Of a stretch of 64,000 bases of DNA, positions 17,300 to 27,766 are shown one piece after another (positions within the stretch are counted from its first letter, which is position 1; every line of letters begins with the position of its first letter). The stretch is from Ruicaihuangia caeni. GTDB taxonomy: Bacteria > Actinomycetota > Actinomycetes > Actinomycetales > Microbacteriaceae. The notes under the pieces are model-generated. The model saw only the letters and a list, made by a program, of their open reading frames with translations, did not search any database and was not told where the DNA came from. Made by a program: the position numbers and the translations under genes. Where the stretch lies: assembly GCF_029952955.1 (NCBI RefSeq), contig NZ_JASATX010000004.1, positions 124,001 through 188,000 of the forward strand, given 5' to 3'.

Positions 17300-17323
17300 G
17301 CGCGCCACGAGGAGGTGGCGCGC
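17300..17323 (+). terminator. Hairpin after ugd
   Basis: A perfect 9-bp inverted repeat, GCGCGCCAC at 17300-17308 and its complement at 17315-17323, with a GAGGAG loop, lies 60 bases after the ugd stop. It has no T-run, so it may be an intrinsic terminator of the G+C-rich actinobacterial type or another structural element. The remaining 138 bases up to purK contain a TAGGGC box at 17387-17392 that could be the purK -10. Confidence 0.5.
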
Positions 17324-17461
17324 TCACGAGCAATTGGCGCGGATGCCGTTGGCAGCGTCGCCAGTGGGCATGAAGTGAAGCGTGCCTAGGGCAGAATGGA
17401 TCGGGCCGCGATTCGAGCGAACGCCGCCCGAGACCACAACCCACAATCCAGCGGGAGCGAC

Positions 17462-18694
17462 ATGACCTTGAAAGTCGGCGTGATCGGTGGCGGGCAGCTC
17501 GCGCGCATGATGATCCCCGCGGCCATCAACCTCGGCCTCGACATCCGCGTGCTCGCCGAGACTGAGGGCATGTCGGCGGCGCTCGCAGCATCGGAGGTCG
17601 GCGACTACCGCGACCTCGACACCGTGCTCGCCTTCGCCGAGACGGTCGACGTGGTCACCTTCGATCACGAGCACGTGCCGCAGCCGGTGCTGCGCGCCCT
17701 CGTGGAGCGCGGCGTCGAGGTGCACCCGGGTCCCGACGCCCTGCAGTGCGCGCAGGACAAGATCGACATGCGCGCGCGGCTCACCGAACTGGGGCTGCCG
17801 GTTCCCGCGTGGGCCGCGGTCGAGACTGAAGACGAGTTGCAGCAGTTCATCGACGCGCACGGCGGCGCAGCCGTCGTGAAGACCGCGCGTGGCGGGTACG
17901 ACGGCAAGGGCGTGCGCGTCGTGCGCGCGGCTCACGAGGCGACCGACTGGTTCACCGCCCTCGCCGAAGATGCTCGAGGCGGGGCACTGCTCGCCGAGGA
18001 GCTCGTCGATTTCAGCCGCGAGCTCGCGCAGCTCGTGGCCCGCCGCCCGAGCGGCGACATCGCCGCGTGGCCGGTGGTCGAGACCCTGCAGCGAGACGGT
18101 GTGTGCGTCGAGGTCATCGCGCCGGCCCCGGCATTCGCACCCGCCGCCGATGAGCACACGGATGCCGGCGTCTCCACGGTCGAGGCGAGTGGGACCGCCG
18201 CGGCCCGGCACGGCCGCCACCTCGCGTCCCCCGCATCGGCCGACCTCGTCGAGCGCGCCGAGCAGCTCGGCCGTGCGATCGCCGAGGGGCTCGGTGTCAC
18301 CGGGGTGCTCGCGGTCGAGATCTTCGAGGCGCGCGACGGGCGCCTGCTGGTGAACGAGCTGGCGATGCGCCCGCACAACTCGGGGCACTTCTCCATCGAC
18401 GGCTCGACCACGAGCCAGTTCGAGCAGCACCTGCGCGCGGTGCTCGACCTGCCGCTCGGAGACACCTCGCCGTTCGCTCCATGGAGCGTCATGGTGAACA
18501 TCCTCGGCGGCCCGCAAGACGGCCCCCTCGACAGCCGGTACGGCGCGGCGCTCGCAGCCGAGCCGACCGCGAAGATCCATAACTACGGCAAAGACCCGCG
18601 ACCCGGGCGCAAAGTCGGGCACGTCACGGTCACGGGCGATCGCCTCGACGACGTGCTCCAGCGGGCGCGCGCCGCCGCCGCTCACTTCGCCTGA
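17462..18694 (+). CDS. purK: 5-(carboxyamino)imidazole ribonucleotide synthase
   Basis: ATP-grasp enzyme of 410 residues. [13 protein letters not shown] opens the protein; [16 protein letters not shown] is the ATP-binding loop; [20 protein letters not shown] and [11 protein letters not shown] form the catalytic core, all typical PurK. It converts AIR, ATP and bicarbonate to N5-CAIR in de novo purine synthesis. The start at ATG 17462 has a GGGAG ribosome site; an upstream ATG at 17396 lacks one. A segment rich in Ala (residues about 220-255) enlarges the lid region. It is followed after 10 bases by purE, the next step of the pathway. Confidence 0.94.
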   Translation: MTLKVGVIGGGQLARMMIPAAINLGLDIRVLAETEGMSAALAASEVGDYRDLDTVLAFAETVDVVTFDHEHVPQPVLRALVERGVEVHPGPDALQCAQDKIDMRARLTELGLPVPAWAAVETEDELQQFIDAHGGAAVVKTARGGYDGKGVRVVRAAHEATDWFTALAEDARGGALLAEELVDFSRELAQLVARRPSGDIAAWPVVETLQRDGVCVEVIAPAPAFAPAADEHTDAGVSTVEASGTAAARHGRHLASPASADLVERAEQLGRAIAEGLGVTGVLAVEIFEARDGRLLVNELAMRPHNSGHFSIDGSTTSQFEQHLRAVLDLPLGDTSPFAPWSVMVNILGGPQDGPLDSRYGAALAAEPTAKIHNYGKDPRPGRKVGHVTVTGDRLDDVLQRARAAAAHFA

Positions 18695-18704
18695 GGTGCC
18701 TACC

Positions 18705-19418
18705 ATGGACCACGTGTCGCAACCGTCGCAGCCGCAATCGCAGCAGGCCCAGCACCACCTCTCGCACGAGCCGGAGCACCTTCCCGTGCAGCCTGGACCG
18801 CACCACACTCCCGCGGGCGAGCCAAACGTCGGCGGCCCGCTGGTCGCGATCATCATGGGCTCCGACTCCGACTGGCCGGTGATGCAGCAGGCCTCGGCAG
18901 TGCTCGCTGAGTTCGGCATCGCCCACGAGGTCGAGGTCGTCTCGGCGCACCGCACGCCCCGCAAGATGATCGAGTTCGGCGCTCGAGCAGCCGACCGCGG
19001 CATCCGTGTCATCATCGCGGGCGCCGGGGGAGCGGCTCATCTCCCCGGAATGGTCGCCTCCGTCACGACGCTGCCGGTGATCGGAGTACCGGTGCCGCTC
19101 GCGAAGCTCGACGGCCTCGACTCGCTGCTCTCGATCGTGCAGATGCCGGCCGGCATCCCGGTCGCGACCGTCTCGATCGGCGGCGCGCGCAACGCCGGAC
19201 TGCTGGCGGCTCGCATGCTGGGAACGACGGATGCCGCACTCCAGCAGCGCCTCGCCGACCACGCCGCCGAACTCGAGCACCTGGTGGCCGAGAAGAACGC
19301 GGCGCTGCAGCAGACGCTGACCGGCTCGCCGGCCGCCTCTGCTCAGGCTGTCACCACTGCTCAGCCTGTCACCACCGCTCAGCCCACCACCGCCACCGAG
19401 CGCGCACAGGACCAGTGA
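18705..19418 (+). CDS. purE: N5-CAIR mutase with unusual N- and C-terminal extensions
   Basis: The catalytic core is plain: [16 protein letters not shown] from residue 47, [25 protein letters not shown] and [19 protein letters not shown]. It belongs to the class I PurE family that isomerises N5-CAIR to CAIR. PurE proteins are usually about 160-170 residues; this one has 237. About 45 extra residues at the N-terminus are rich in Gln, His and Pro, and about 40 at the C-terminus include a [14 protein letters not shown] repeat. GAGG at 18693-18696, eight bases before the ATG at 18705, supports this start. Probably co-transcribed with purK and with the LCP gene that follows. Confidence 0.92.
   Translation: MDHVSQPSQPQSQQAQHHLSHEPEHLPVQPGPHHTPAGEPNVGGPLVAIIMGSDSDWPVMQQASAVLAEFGIAHEVEVVSAHRTPRKMIEFGARAADRGIRVIIAGAGGAAHLPGMVASVTTLPVIGVPVPLAKLDGLDSLLSIVQMPAGIPVATVSIGGARNAGLLAARMLGTTDAALQQRLADHAAELEHLVAEKNAALQQTLTGSPAASAQAVTTAQPVTTAQPTTATERAQDQ
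19341..19391 (+). repeat. 18-bp tandem repeat in the 3' end of purE
   Basis: The 18-base unit GCTCAGSCTGTCACCACY occurs twice in full (19341-19358 and 19359-19376) and once partly, coding [17 protein letters not shown]. Being a multiple of three it can change length without breaking the frame. Confidence 0.8.
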
Positions 19419-19428
19419 CCCGCGGACA

Positions 19429-20808
19429 GTGACCCCGCACACCACGCACGCCCCACCGGCAGCGACGCCGTTCGACGGTGCCGCGACCTTCGGCACGCCG
19501 CTTCGTCAGCCCGATACCGGTTCGCCCCGCATCATGACCGGACGCGCGTGGTGGCTGGTCGTCCTCAACCTGGTGATCCCCGGCTCGGCGCAGGTGCTCG
19601 CCGGCAACCGTCGGCTCGGGCGCTTCGGCCTGGGCGCCACGCTCCTGCTGTGGACCCTCCTCGTCATTGCGCTGGTGCTGTGGTTCGCCGCTCGCGCATT
19701 CCTGCTCACGATGGCGACGAACATCATCGTGCTCTGGGCCGTGCAGTTGCTCGCGCTCGCCTACGCAGTGCTCTGGCTGGTGCTGACGGTCGACGCGCTC
19801 AGGCTCGCGCGCATCGTGCGCGCCGCACCGGGTGCCCGACCGTTGATCGCCGGCTTCACTGTGCTCTCACTGCTGGTCACTGTGGGCGGTGCGGCGTACC
19901 TCGGGTACCTCACCGGCGTCGGCCGTGACGCGATCGCCAGCCTCTTCGGTGACGGTCACATCGCCGAGCCCGTCGACGGCCGCTACAACATCATGCTGCT
20001 CGGCGGTGACGCTGGACCCGACCGGCTTGGGCTGCGGCCCGACAGCATCTCACTCGTGAGCGTCGACGCCGAGACCGGTGCGAGCACCCTGATCGGCATC
20101 CCGCGCAACCTCTACAACGCACCGTTCTCCGACGATTCACCCCTGTGGGGCCCGTTCCCGACGGGGTACGACTGCGGCGACGACTGCCTCATCAGCTACC
20201 TGTACATGTACGGCGAGGAGCACCCCGACCTGTACCCAGACGCTGCTGACCGCGGGAGCACCCCGGGGGTCGAAGCCATGCGCGACGCAGTCGAAGGGGT
20301 CACCGGGCTCACAGTGCAGTACGCGGTGCTCATCGACATGCAGGGCTTCGCGCAATTGGTCGACGCGCTCGGCGGGGTCACCATCGACGTCGCCACTCCG
20401 CTGCAGTTGGGCGTGAACGGGCAGCCCGCCATCGGCGTCATCGAGGCCGGGCGGCAGCACATGGACGGTGCCACCGCGCTCTGGTACGCGCGCAGCCGCT
20501 ACAACACCACCGACTTCGACCGCATGGAGCGGCAGCGGCAGGTGCAGGAGGCGATCCTCGCGCAGGCCGACCCCGCCAACGTGCTGAGCAAGTTCCAGGC
20601 GGTCGCGTCAGCGGGTGTGCAGGTGGTGAAGACCGACATCCCCCAGCCCATGCTGGGTCGCTTCGTCGAACTGGCGCAGAAGTCGCGTGAGCAACCGGTG
20701 ACCGAGCTCGACCTCGTGCCGCCGACGATCGACAATGTGATGCCCGACTTCGACGTCGCGCATTCGCTCGTGGCGGATGCCGTGGCGCCCCGCGAGCAGG
20801 AGCAGTAG
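19429..20808 (+). CDS. LCP (LytR-CpsA-Psr) family cell-wall glycopolymer ligase
   Basis: A 459-residue membrane protein with four predicted helices in the first 165 residues and an extracellular LCP domain after it. LCP hallmarks are YNIMLLGGDAGPDR, RPDSISLVSVD, IGIPRNLYN (the Arg that binds the lipid pyrophosphate), DMQGFAQLVDALGGV and HMDGATALWYARSRY, which is followed by the DFDRMERQRQVQEAIL block. Such enzymes transfer lipid-linked polysaccharides to peptidoglycan. That matches the large polysaccharide locus 1 kb downstream. The start is GTG 19429; an internal ATG at 19534 is possible. Multi-helix N-termini are more common in actinobacterial members than the single helix of Bacillus LytR. 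Confidence 0.9.
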   Translation: MTPHTTHAPPAATPFDGAATFGTPLRQPDTGSPRIMTGRAWWLVVLNLVIPGSAQVLAGNRRLGRFGLGATLLLWTLLVIALVLWFAARAFLLTMATNIIVLWAVQLLALAYAVLWLVLTVDALRLARIVRAAPGARPLIAGFTVLSLLVTVGGAAYLGYLTGVGRDAIASLFGDGHIAEPVDGRYNIMLLGGDAGPDRLGLRPDSISLVSVDAETGASTLIGIPRNLYNAPFSDDSPLWGPFPTGYDCGDDCLISYLYMYGEEHPDLYPDAADRGSTPGVEAMRDAVEGVTGLTVQYAVLIDMQGFAQLVDALGGVTIDVATPLQLGVNGQPAIGVIEAGRQHMDGATALWYARSRYNTTDFDRMERQRQVQEAILAQADPANVLSKFQAVASAGVQVVKTDIPQPMLGRFVELAQKSREQPVTELDLVPPTIDNVMPDFDVAHSLVADAVAPREQEQ

Positions 20809-20885
20809 CCGTCGCAGCAGGTCGACCGGCGCTGCGCGAGCTGCGCTTCGTCCCGACTCGCTGCGCTTCGCCTCGCGGCCGCGCG

Positions 20886-21647
20886 TCAGCGCGCGATGAG
20901 CTGCGGAATGAGCTCGCCGAGGAACTCCGCGGTGTCTTCCCAGCCGCTCACCTCGTGGCAGCGCACCCCCATCGCCTTGACGGGGTAGTCGTTGCCGTCG
21001 GGGTCGAGCCGGTCACCCACGAAGAGCATCTCGTCGAGCGGGATGCCGGTCACGTCTGAGAGCCGCTGCATCCCGTAGGCCTTGTCGATGCCCTTGCGCG
21101 TGATGTCGACCGAGGTCGATCCGCCCGAGCGCACTTCTAGGTCGGGGAGCAGTTCAGCGACTGCGGCGCGCAGGGCGTTCTTCTTCTCGCCCGTCGGGTC
21201 CCATGCGGCCTTCGCGTCGACGGGAGCGGACTGGCCGAGCGCGGAGAACGTGATCTGCGAGCCGCGGTCCTCGAGAATCGGACCCCACGTCTCGGTCTCC
21301 CAGTAGCCGAGCCGGCGAGCCTCTTCCTCGACCGCGTCGAGTGCTCGCTGCTTCTCGTCGTCGGTGAGGTGCTCGGCGTAGACCGCCGACCAGCCGTACT
21401 CGCCGTGCCTGAAGTACTGGGTGCCGCAGGTGGGCATCAGGTGCAGTCGTGCGAGCGCCTCGTCGTCGAGCTGCGGCAGCCGATCGACCACCTGCTTGCG
21501 GAACTGCTCGAACTGCCCGCCGGAGATCACGCAGACCTCGGTGGTCTGCAGCAGTTCACCCAGGCGGTGGGCGATCTCGTCGGGCAGCGGCGACTTCGAT
21601 GGCGCGAGCGTGTCGTCGAGATCGAAGGCGATCAGTTCGAATGGCAT
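20886..21647 (-). CDS. HAD-superfamily (IIB) hydrolase, phosphomannomutase/phosphatase-like
   Basis: A 253-residue HAD protein with motif I FDLDDTLAPSKSP, motif II VCVISGGQ, a Lys in the DITRKGIDKAYG segment, and motif IV FVGDRLDPDGNDYPV. The C2B cap and the GIDKAYG segment place it with the Cof/PMM-like IIB group. The likely reaction is hydrolysis of a sugar phosphate or a phosphomannomutase-like step; the exact substrate is not visible. The ATG at 21647 lies 8 bases after a TACCAT box at 21656-21661 on the reverse strand, giving an almost leaderless message. It stands alone between the LCP gene and the rhamnose genes. Confidence 0.8.
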   Translation of the reverse strand: MPFELIAFDLDDTLAPSKSPLPDEIAHRLGELLQTTEVCVISGGQFEQFRKQVVDRLPQLDDEALARLHLMPTCGTQYFRHGEYGWSAVYAEHLTDDEKQRALDAVEEEARRLGYWETETWGPILEDRGSQITFSALGQSAPVDAKAAWDPTGEKKNALRAAVAELLPDLEVRSGGSTSVDITRKGIDKAYGMQRLSDVTGIPLDEMLFVGDRLDPDGNDYPVKAMGVRCHEVSGWEDTAEFLGELIPQLIAR

Positions 21648-21771
21648 GGCCCTCAATGGTACCGGGGCACCCTCGGAACCGGCGATGAGTCGGGTCTGGC
21701 GGCGGAGTGAACGGCGGATGCCGCGGCCCAGAAGCGACTAGCCCGGAAGCGACCGGCCCAGCAGCGACGTG

Positions 21772-22950
21772 CTAGAGGTCGGCGTGAAGCTGCCACACCT
21801 TCTCGGCCGAGTCGCGCCAGCTGAATGCCCTGGCGCGGTCGGATGCGAGCACCGAGAGGCGTGCCGCGAGCTCTCCATCGCTGAGCGCTTCGCCGATGGC
21901 GATGGCGAGGCGCTCGGGGTAGTTGCGGCGGTCGTCGCGAGCAACCGCGAGGCCGGCGCCCGCCGCCACCTCCAGGTGTGCGGGGGCATCCGAGTACACC
22001 GTCACAGCGCCGAACGAGAGCGCCTCCATGAGTGGCAGGCCGATGCCGTCGTCGACCGTCGGCGCTACGTAGACCGTCGCCCGGTCGAGCGCGACGGCGA
22101 GTTCCTGGTCGGTCAGCCTGCCGTAGACGCGCACGCGCGACGAGTCGAGGCCAAGCGATGCGGTGTGCTGCTCGATCGCCTCACGCGCGGCATCCGAGGC
22201 GCCGGTGATGACCAGCGGAACGTCAGGAGCCGCACCGGTCGCCATCGACGTGATGAGATCGCCGAGTCCGCGCGCCAGATTGAGGCTGCCCGTCGTCAGC
22301 AGGTATCGCTCGGGCAGGTCGAGCGCCGCCGCGCGCGCGTCGGCGTCGATGGGCACTCGCAGCTTCGAGCTGACGGCCGCGCTGATCACCCGCACCCGTT
22401 CACCCACGTCGACGAAGTGCGACAGCTGCTCGGCAGTGCTGTGCGTGGGCACCACGATCGCGTCGGCGTGCTTGGCCGCGCGCTTGATCATGGCCCGCTG
22501 CCACGCGACCTCGGCGGTCGACATCGTGGCCGGGTTGGTGAAGGCGGCGGCGCTGTGGATCGTCACCGCAGATTGCCGGCCGCGCGCCTCGAGCCGGTCG
22601 CTGGCCTGCAGCGGGGCGAGCAGGCTCGTCGAGTGCAGCATGCCGCTGAGCCCGCCGGTGTCTGCAAGCAGGCGGCGAGCGCCGTTCGGCACCAGCTGCT
22701 CGAACTTGCCGCCCGCGACCCACAGTGTCTGGAGCGCGCGTCGGCTCATGCGCAACCGCACGAGCGATTCGAGACCGGGCAGCACCTTCTCGATCGCCTT
22801 GATCTCGGAGTCGTGGGCGGCCGACACGATGCCCACCACACCGCATCCGGCCGGGGCGGTCTCGATCAGGGCCCGTGCGAGCTCTTCCGAGTACCTGCCG
22901 ATGCTTCCGGGCAGGCGCATGTCGTCGAGCACGACGCGCAGCGTGATCAT
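21772..22950 (-). CDS. Glycosyltransferase family 4 (rhamnose operon)
   Basis: GT4-type enzyme, 392 residues. The N-terminal half carries MRLPGSIGRYSEELARAL. The C-terminal Rossmann domain has RYLLTTGSLNLARGLGDLI, VPLVITGASDAA, RVRVYGRLTDQELAVALDRA and the nucleotide-sugar-binding APTVDDGIGLPLMEALSFG, close to the classical EX7E motif (GIGLPLMEA). It is the third gene of a reverse operon with rfbB and rfbD, ten bases after rfbD, so it may be a rhamnosyltransferase or act on a rhamnose-bearing acceptor. ATG 22950 has a GAGGG ribosome site. Confidence 0.85.
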   Translation of the reverse strand: MITLRVVLDDMRLPGSIGRYSEELARALIETAPAGCGVVGIVSAAHDSEIKAIEKVLPGLESLVRLRMSRRALQTLWVAGGKFEQLVPNGARRLLADTGGLSGMLHSTSLLAPLQASDRLEARGRQSAVTIHSAAAFTNPATMSTAEVAWQRAMIKRAAKHADAIVVPTHSTAEQLSHFVDVGERVRVISAAVSSKLRVPIDADARAAALDLPERYLLTTGSLNLARGLGDLITSMATGAAPDVPLVITGASDAAREAIEQHTASLGLDSSRVRVYGRLTDQELAVALDRATVYVAPTVDDGIGLPLMEALSFGAVTVYSDAPAHLEVAAGAGLAVARDDRRNYPERLAIAIGEALSDGELAARLSVLASDRARAFSWRDSAEKVWQLHADL

Positions 22951-22960
22951 GATGCGACCC

Positions 22961-23845
22961 TCATTGCGCGGTGCTGTCTCCCGATGAGATGGCTCCGGTC
23001 GAGACGGCTTCGAAGAGGGCTTCGCGCCAGTCTCGCATCGGGGGCACGCCCGCCCGCGCCCAGCCGTCATGCCCGAGCACCGAGTACGCGGGTCTCGGGG
23101 CCGGACGCACGAAGCTCGCCGAATCCGTCGGCTCGACTCGCGCCGGGTCGAGCCCGGCCTCCCCGAAGACGGCGCGAGCGAACTCGTACCAGCTCGCCTG
23201 CCCGCTGTTGGTGCCGTGGTAGACCGCGGCGGGCGCGTCGGCGTCGATGAGGGCCACGAGCTGCTTCGCGAGATCCATGGTCCAGGTGGGCTGGCCGACC
23301 TGGTCGGTCACGACCGAGACGGTGGGGCGGGATGCCGCCAGCTTCAGCATCGTTGCGGGGAAGTTGCCGCCGTGCTCGCCGTACAGCCACGCGGTGCGCA
23401 CGATGAAGGCGCCCGCCGGGTGCGCCTCGAGCGCGAGACGCTCGCCCTCGGCCTTGGTACGGCCGTACGCGCTCACGGGATTGCGCAGGGTGTCTTCGGC
23501 ATAGGGAGTGGACGCGGTGCCGTCGAACACGTAGTCGGTCGACACCTGCAGGAGGCGAGCCCCAGCCTCTGCCGCGACGATCGCCAGGTGCCGGGCGCCG
23601 GTCGCGTTGACCGCGTATGCGCGATCCTCGTCGGCCTCGGCGTCGTCGACCCTCGTGTACGCCGCAGCGTTGATGATGGCGTCACCCGAGCCGATACCGG
23701 TCTCGCGCACCGCGGCCCGCACGGAGGCGAGATCGGTGACGTCGAGCTCTGCGCGGCCGAGGCCCACGGCATCCCGGCCCTCGAGCACCGTCATGAGGTC
23801 GTGCCCGAGCATGCCGCCCGCGCCCGCGACCAGAATCCGCGTCAT
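22961..23845 (-). CDS. rfbD: dTDP-4-dehydrorhamnose reductase
   Basis: SDR-family reductase of 294 residues: VAGAGGMLGHDLMTVL nucleotide motif, INAAAYTRVDDAEAD, VSTDYVFDG and the YGRTKAEGE catalytic Tyr-Lys pair, with the C-terminal RPAYSVL segment typical of RmlD. It reduces dTDP-4-keto-L-rhamnose to dTDP-L-rhamnose, the last step of the pathway. It starts two bases after the rfbB stop. All four rhamnose genes are in the window (rfbB, rfbC, rfbA, rfbD). Confidence 0.94.
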   Translation of the reverse strand: MTRILVAGAGGMLGHDLMTVLEGRDAVGLGRAELDVTDLASVRAAVRETGIGSGDAIINAAAYTRVDDAEADEDRAYAVNATGARHLAIVAAEAGARLLQVSTDYVFDGTASTPYAEDTLRNPVSAYGRTKAEGERLALEAHPAGAFIVRTAWLYGEHGGNFPATMLKLAASRPTVSVVTDQVGQPTWTMDLAKQLVALIDADAPAAVYHGTNSGQASWYEFARAVFGEAGLDPARVEPTDSASFVRPAPRPAYSVLGHDGWARAGVPPMRDWREALFEAVSTGAISSGDSTAQ

Positions 23846-23847
23846 GG

Positions 23848-25633
<1,786 letters not shown>

Positions 25634-25659
25634 CGTTCGCCGCGTATTCGTGCGTCGAC

Positions 25660-25679
25660 TCTGGCGCCACCGCGCCAGA
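25660..25679. terminator. Hairpin after rfbC
   Basis: TCTGGCGC at 25660-25667 and its exact complement at 25672-25679 with a CACC loop, 26 bases after the rfbC stop and followed by CCCCC. No T-run. It probably helps end rfbC transcription; a second, larger hairpin follows at once. Confidence 0.55.
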
Positions 25680-25691
25680 CCCCCAGCTCTC

Positions 25692-25749
25692 GCGAGGGTT
25701 TGCTGCATCCGCGCGCGTTGCAACCCAGCGGTCTGCAGCGAACCCTCGC
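25692..25749. repeat. Large inverted repeat, REP-like or bidirectional terminator
   Basis: Two 16-base arms (25692-25707 and 25734-25749) are complementary except for one G-T pair and enclose a 26-base loop. The element lies between the convergent rfbC and wbbL-like genes. The arms are too long for a typical terminator and have no T-tract, so a palindromic repeat or a mobile-element remnant is possible. No second copy was seen in the window. Confidence 0.6.
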
Positions 25750-25833
25750 ACCAACGCGCGCGACCGCGGTCGAGCGGCAGGTGACGCGCCAGCAGATGCC
25801 GAGAGGCAGGTGACCGGCCGAGCGAGGGGCGCC

Positions 25834-26775
25834 TCAGTCAGCAGCGGCCGCCCGGGCCCGCCGCTTCGCGATTTGCGAGCGCACCCACAACCCCACGCGC
25901 AACGCGGCGCGCACCGGCCACAGCAACGCGCCGGGGTAGCGCCGCGCGAGGAATCGCGCTGCGCTGCGGTGATGCGCGTCGATCATCGCGGCCGACTCGC
26001 CGCTCGTCGAATGAGCGCCGGTGTGCAGCACGCGCGCCTGGGGCGCATACACGTTCCGATACCCCGCCTTGCCGATCCGGTACCCCAGATCCACGTCTTC
26101 GAAGTACATGAAGTAGCCGTCGTCGAAGCCGCCGATCGAGTCGAACACCGACCGTCGCACGAGCACGCAGGCGCCCGAGAGCCATCCGGCATCCCGCTGC
26201 GCGCTATCGGCGTCGGGCGCGTCGAGATAGGCACGGCTCCATCTGTTGCCGGGCCACACGTTCACGAAGAGTGCATGGCCGACCCCGTTCCGCAGTGACG
26301 GGATGCGCCTCGCAGACGGATAGATCGTGCCGTCCTCGTTCAGGATCGCCGGGCCCACCGCACCGATCGAGGGATCGGTGTCGCCCACTTCGACTAGCGC
26401 ATCAATCGCTCCCGGCTCCAACAGCACATCGGGGTTGCTGATGAGCATCCACTCGACGCTCCCGGGCAGCTCGGTCACGGCACGATTGATCGCACCGCCG
26501 TACCCGGGATTCGCGGGGATCGACAGATACCGAGCACCGGATGCCGCGGCCAGTTGCTCGGTGGCGTTCACGTGCGCGGGGCTCGGTGCCGTCGCGGCGA
26601 CGACAGCACCCCGTCCGTCGCTCCAGGTCGGCCGGTTGTCGGCGATGACGACTTCCACCGGCTTCGCGGTGGCCGCCCGAACAGTGGGGAGAAAACGGGC
26701 CAGTTCCTCTTCCGACCGGTATCCGACGGTGATCACGCCGAGGCGCGGAGGCGGGGTCGAGGAGGAAGCGGTCAT
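25834..26775 (-). CDS. GT2 rhamnosyltransferase, WbbL-like
   Basis: GT2 glycosyltransferase, 313 residues: GVITVGYRSEEELARFLPTV, VVIADNRP, IPANPGYGGAINRAV, MLISNPDVLLEPG (DXD equivalent) and SGACVLVRRSVFDSIGGFDDGYFMYFEDVDLGYRI (ED catalytic pair). The pattern matches WbbL-type transferases, which in actinobacteria attach rhamnose to GlcNAc-diphospho-decaprenol. A location beside the rfb genes supports rhamnose as donor. The C-terminal 30 residues are basic and could bind the membrane. TAGGAT at 26787-26792 on the reverse strand is a probable -10, 11 bases before the ATG. Confidence 0.85.
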   Translation of the reverse strand: MTASSSTPPPRLGVITVGYRSEEELARFLPTVRAATAKPVEVVIADNRPTWSDGRGAVVAATAPSPAHVNATEQLAAASGARYLSIPANPGYGGAINRAVTELPGSVEWMLISNPDVLLEPGAIDALVEVGDTDPSIGAVGPAILNEDGTIYPSARRIPSLRNGVGHALFVNVWPGNRWSRAYLDAPDADSAQRDAGWLSGACVLVRRSVFDSIGGFDDGYFMYFEDVDLGYRIGKAGYRNVYAPQARVLHTGAHSTSGESAAMIDAHHRSAARFLARRYPGALLWPVRAALRVGLWVRSQIAKRRARAAAAD

Positions 26776-26876
26776 GGGCGGCTCTCATCCTACTGTCGGC
26801 GTCTGCGCCCCGGACTGGGGCCGCGCCGGATGCTGCTGACCGCTCCGACTGTGGCAGGGGTCCAGCCGGCGCTCGG

Positions 26877-26882
26877 TACGCT
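26877..26882 (+). promoter_or_regulatory. Probable -10 box of the Wzm/Wzt exporter genes
   Basis: TACGCT about 48 bases before the ATG at 26930; no convincing -35 element. It faces away from the WbbL-like gene. Confidence 0.4.
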
Positions 26883-26929
26883 ATTGAGGGTCTGCGGCCA
26901 GAACCCGGCCGACCACCGAACGAGGCCCG

Positions 26930-27766
26930 ATGTCTTACCTGAGAACAGTGCTCGATTCACGCGAGCTGCTGATGTACCTCACCCTCCGTGAGGTGAAGGG
27001 CAAGTACAAGCGCACCCTGCTCGGCCAGCTCTGGTCGCTCGCGAATCCGCTCGCGATGATGGTCGTCTACACCTTCATCTTCGCTTTCATCTTCCGAGTT
27101 CAGCCCGACCCGGGCGATCCGAGCGGGCTCAATGTCTTCGCCCTCTGGTTGCTCTGCGGGCTGTTGCCCTGGCTGTTCTTCGCCAAGGTGGTGAGCGGCG
27201 GCGTCGACTCGCTGGTGAGCAACGCTGGGCTCATTCAGAAGGTGTACTTCCCGCGCGTCGTGCTGCCGCTGTCGCTGGTGACGGCATCCGGGTACAACTG
27301 GCTCTTCGAGATGGCCGTGCTCGTCATCGCCCTGATGATCGTCGGCGCCTGGGTGCTGCCGTGGTTGCCTCTCGTGCTGCTGATGATGCTGCTGCTCGCC
27401 GTCTTCGCGGCCGGCGTCTCACTGCTCGTCGCCGTGGCGAATGTGTACTTCCGCGACACCGAGCACCTGCTGAGCATCGTGCTGCAGCTTTGGATGTACC
27501 TGACGCCGATCATCTACCCGCTCTCGCTCGTCCGGAACCTCTCCAACGATGTCGGCGGCCTGCTCGGGACTCCGATCACCCTGCTCGACATCTTCCGGCT
27601 GAACCCCATGGAGCGGTTCGTGGCCGTGTTCCGGCAACTGCTCTACGACAACCGCTGGCCCGATCTCGGTGACCTCACCTTCTGCATCGTGAGCGCTCTG
27701 CTCGCGCTCGCGCTGGGTTTCTGGGTGTTCGCACGCAAGGAGAAGGGATTCGCCGAAGCGCTATGA
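26930..27766 (+). CDS. wzm: Polysaccharide ABC exporter permease (Wzm/TagG type)
   Basis: ABC-2 type permease of 278 residues with six membrane segments. The N-terminal amphipathic part SRELLMYLTLREVKGKYKRTLLGQLW and the AVANVYFRDTEHLLSIVLQLWMY segment are characteristic of exporters of O-antigen, teichoic acid or galactan. It moves lipid-linked polysaccharide across the membrane. It overlaps the ATPase gene by four bases (ATGA). Confidence 0.92.
   Translation: MSYLRTVLDSRELLMYLTLREVKGKYKRTLLGQLWSLANPLAMMVVYTFIFAFIFRVQPDPGDPSGLNVFALWLLCGLLPWLFFAKVVSGGVDSLVSNAGLIQKVYFPRVVLPLSLVTASGYNWLFEMAVLVIALMIVGAWVLPWLPLVLLMMLLLAVFAAGVSLLVAVANVYFRDTEHLLSIVLQLWMYLTPIIYPLSLVRNLSNDVGGLLGTPITLLDIFRLNPMERFVAVFRQLLYDNRWPDLGDLTFCIVSALLALALGFWVFARKEKGFAEAL

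Noticed and set aside
17396-17462. Upstream ATG start for purK at 17396
   Set aside because: It lies within three bases of a TAGGGC promoter-like box, lacks a ribosome site and adds 22 residues before the conserved [10 protein letters not shown] start; ATG 17462 has GGGAG at the right distance.
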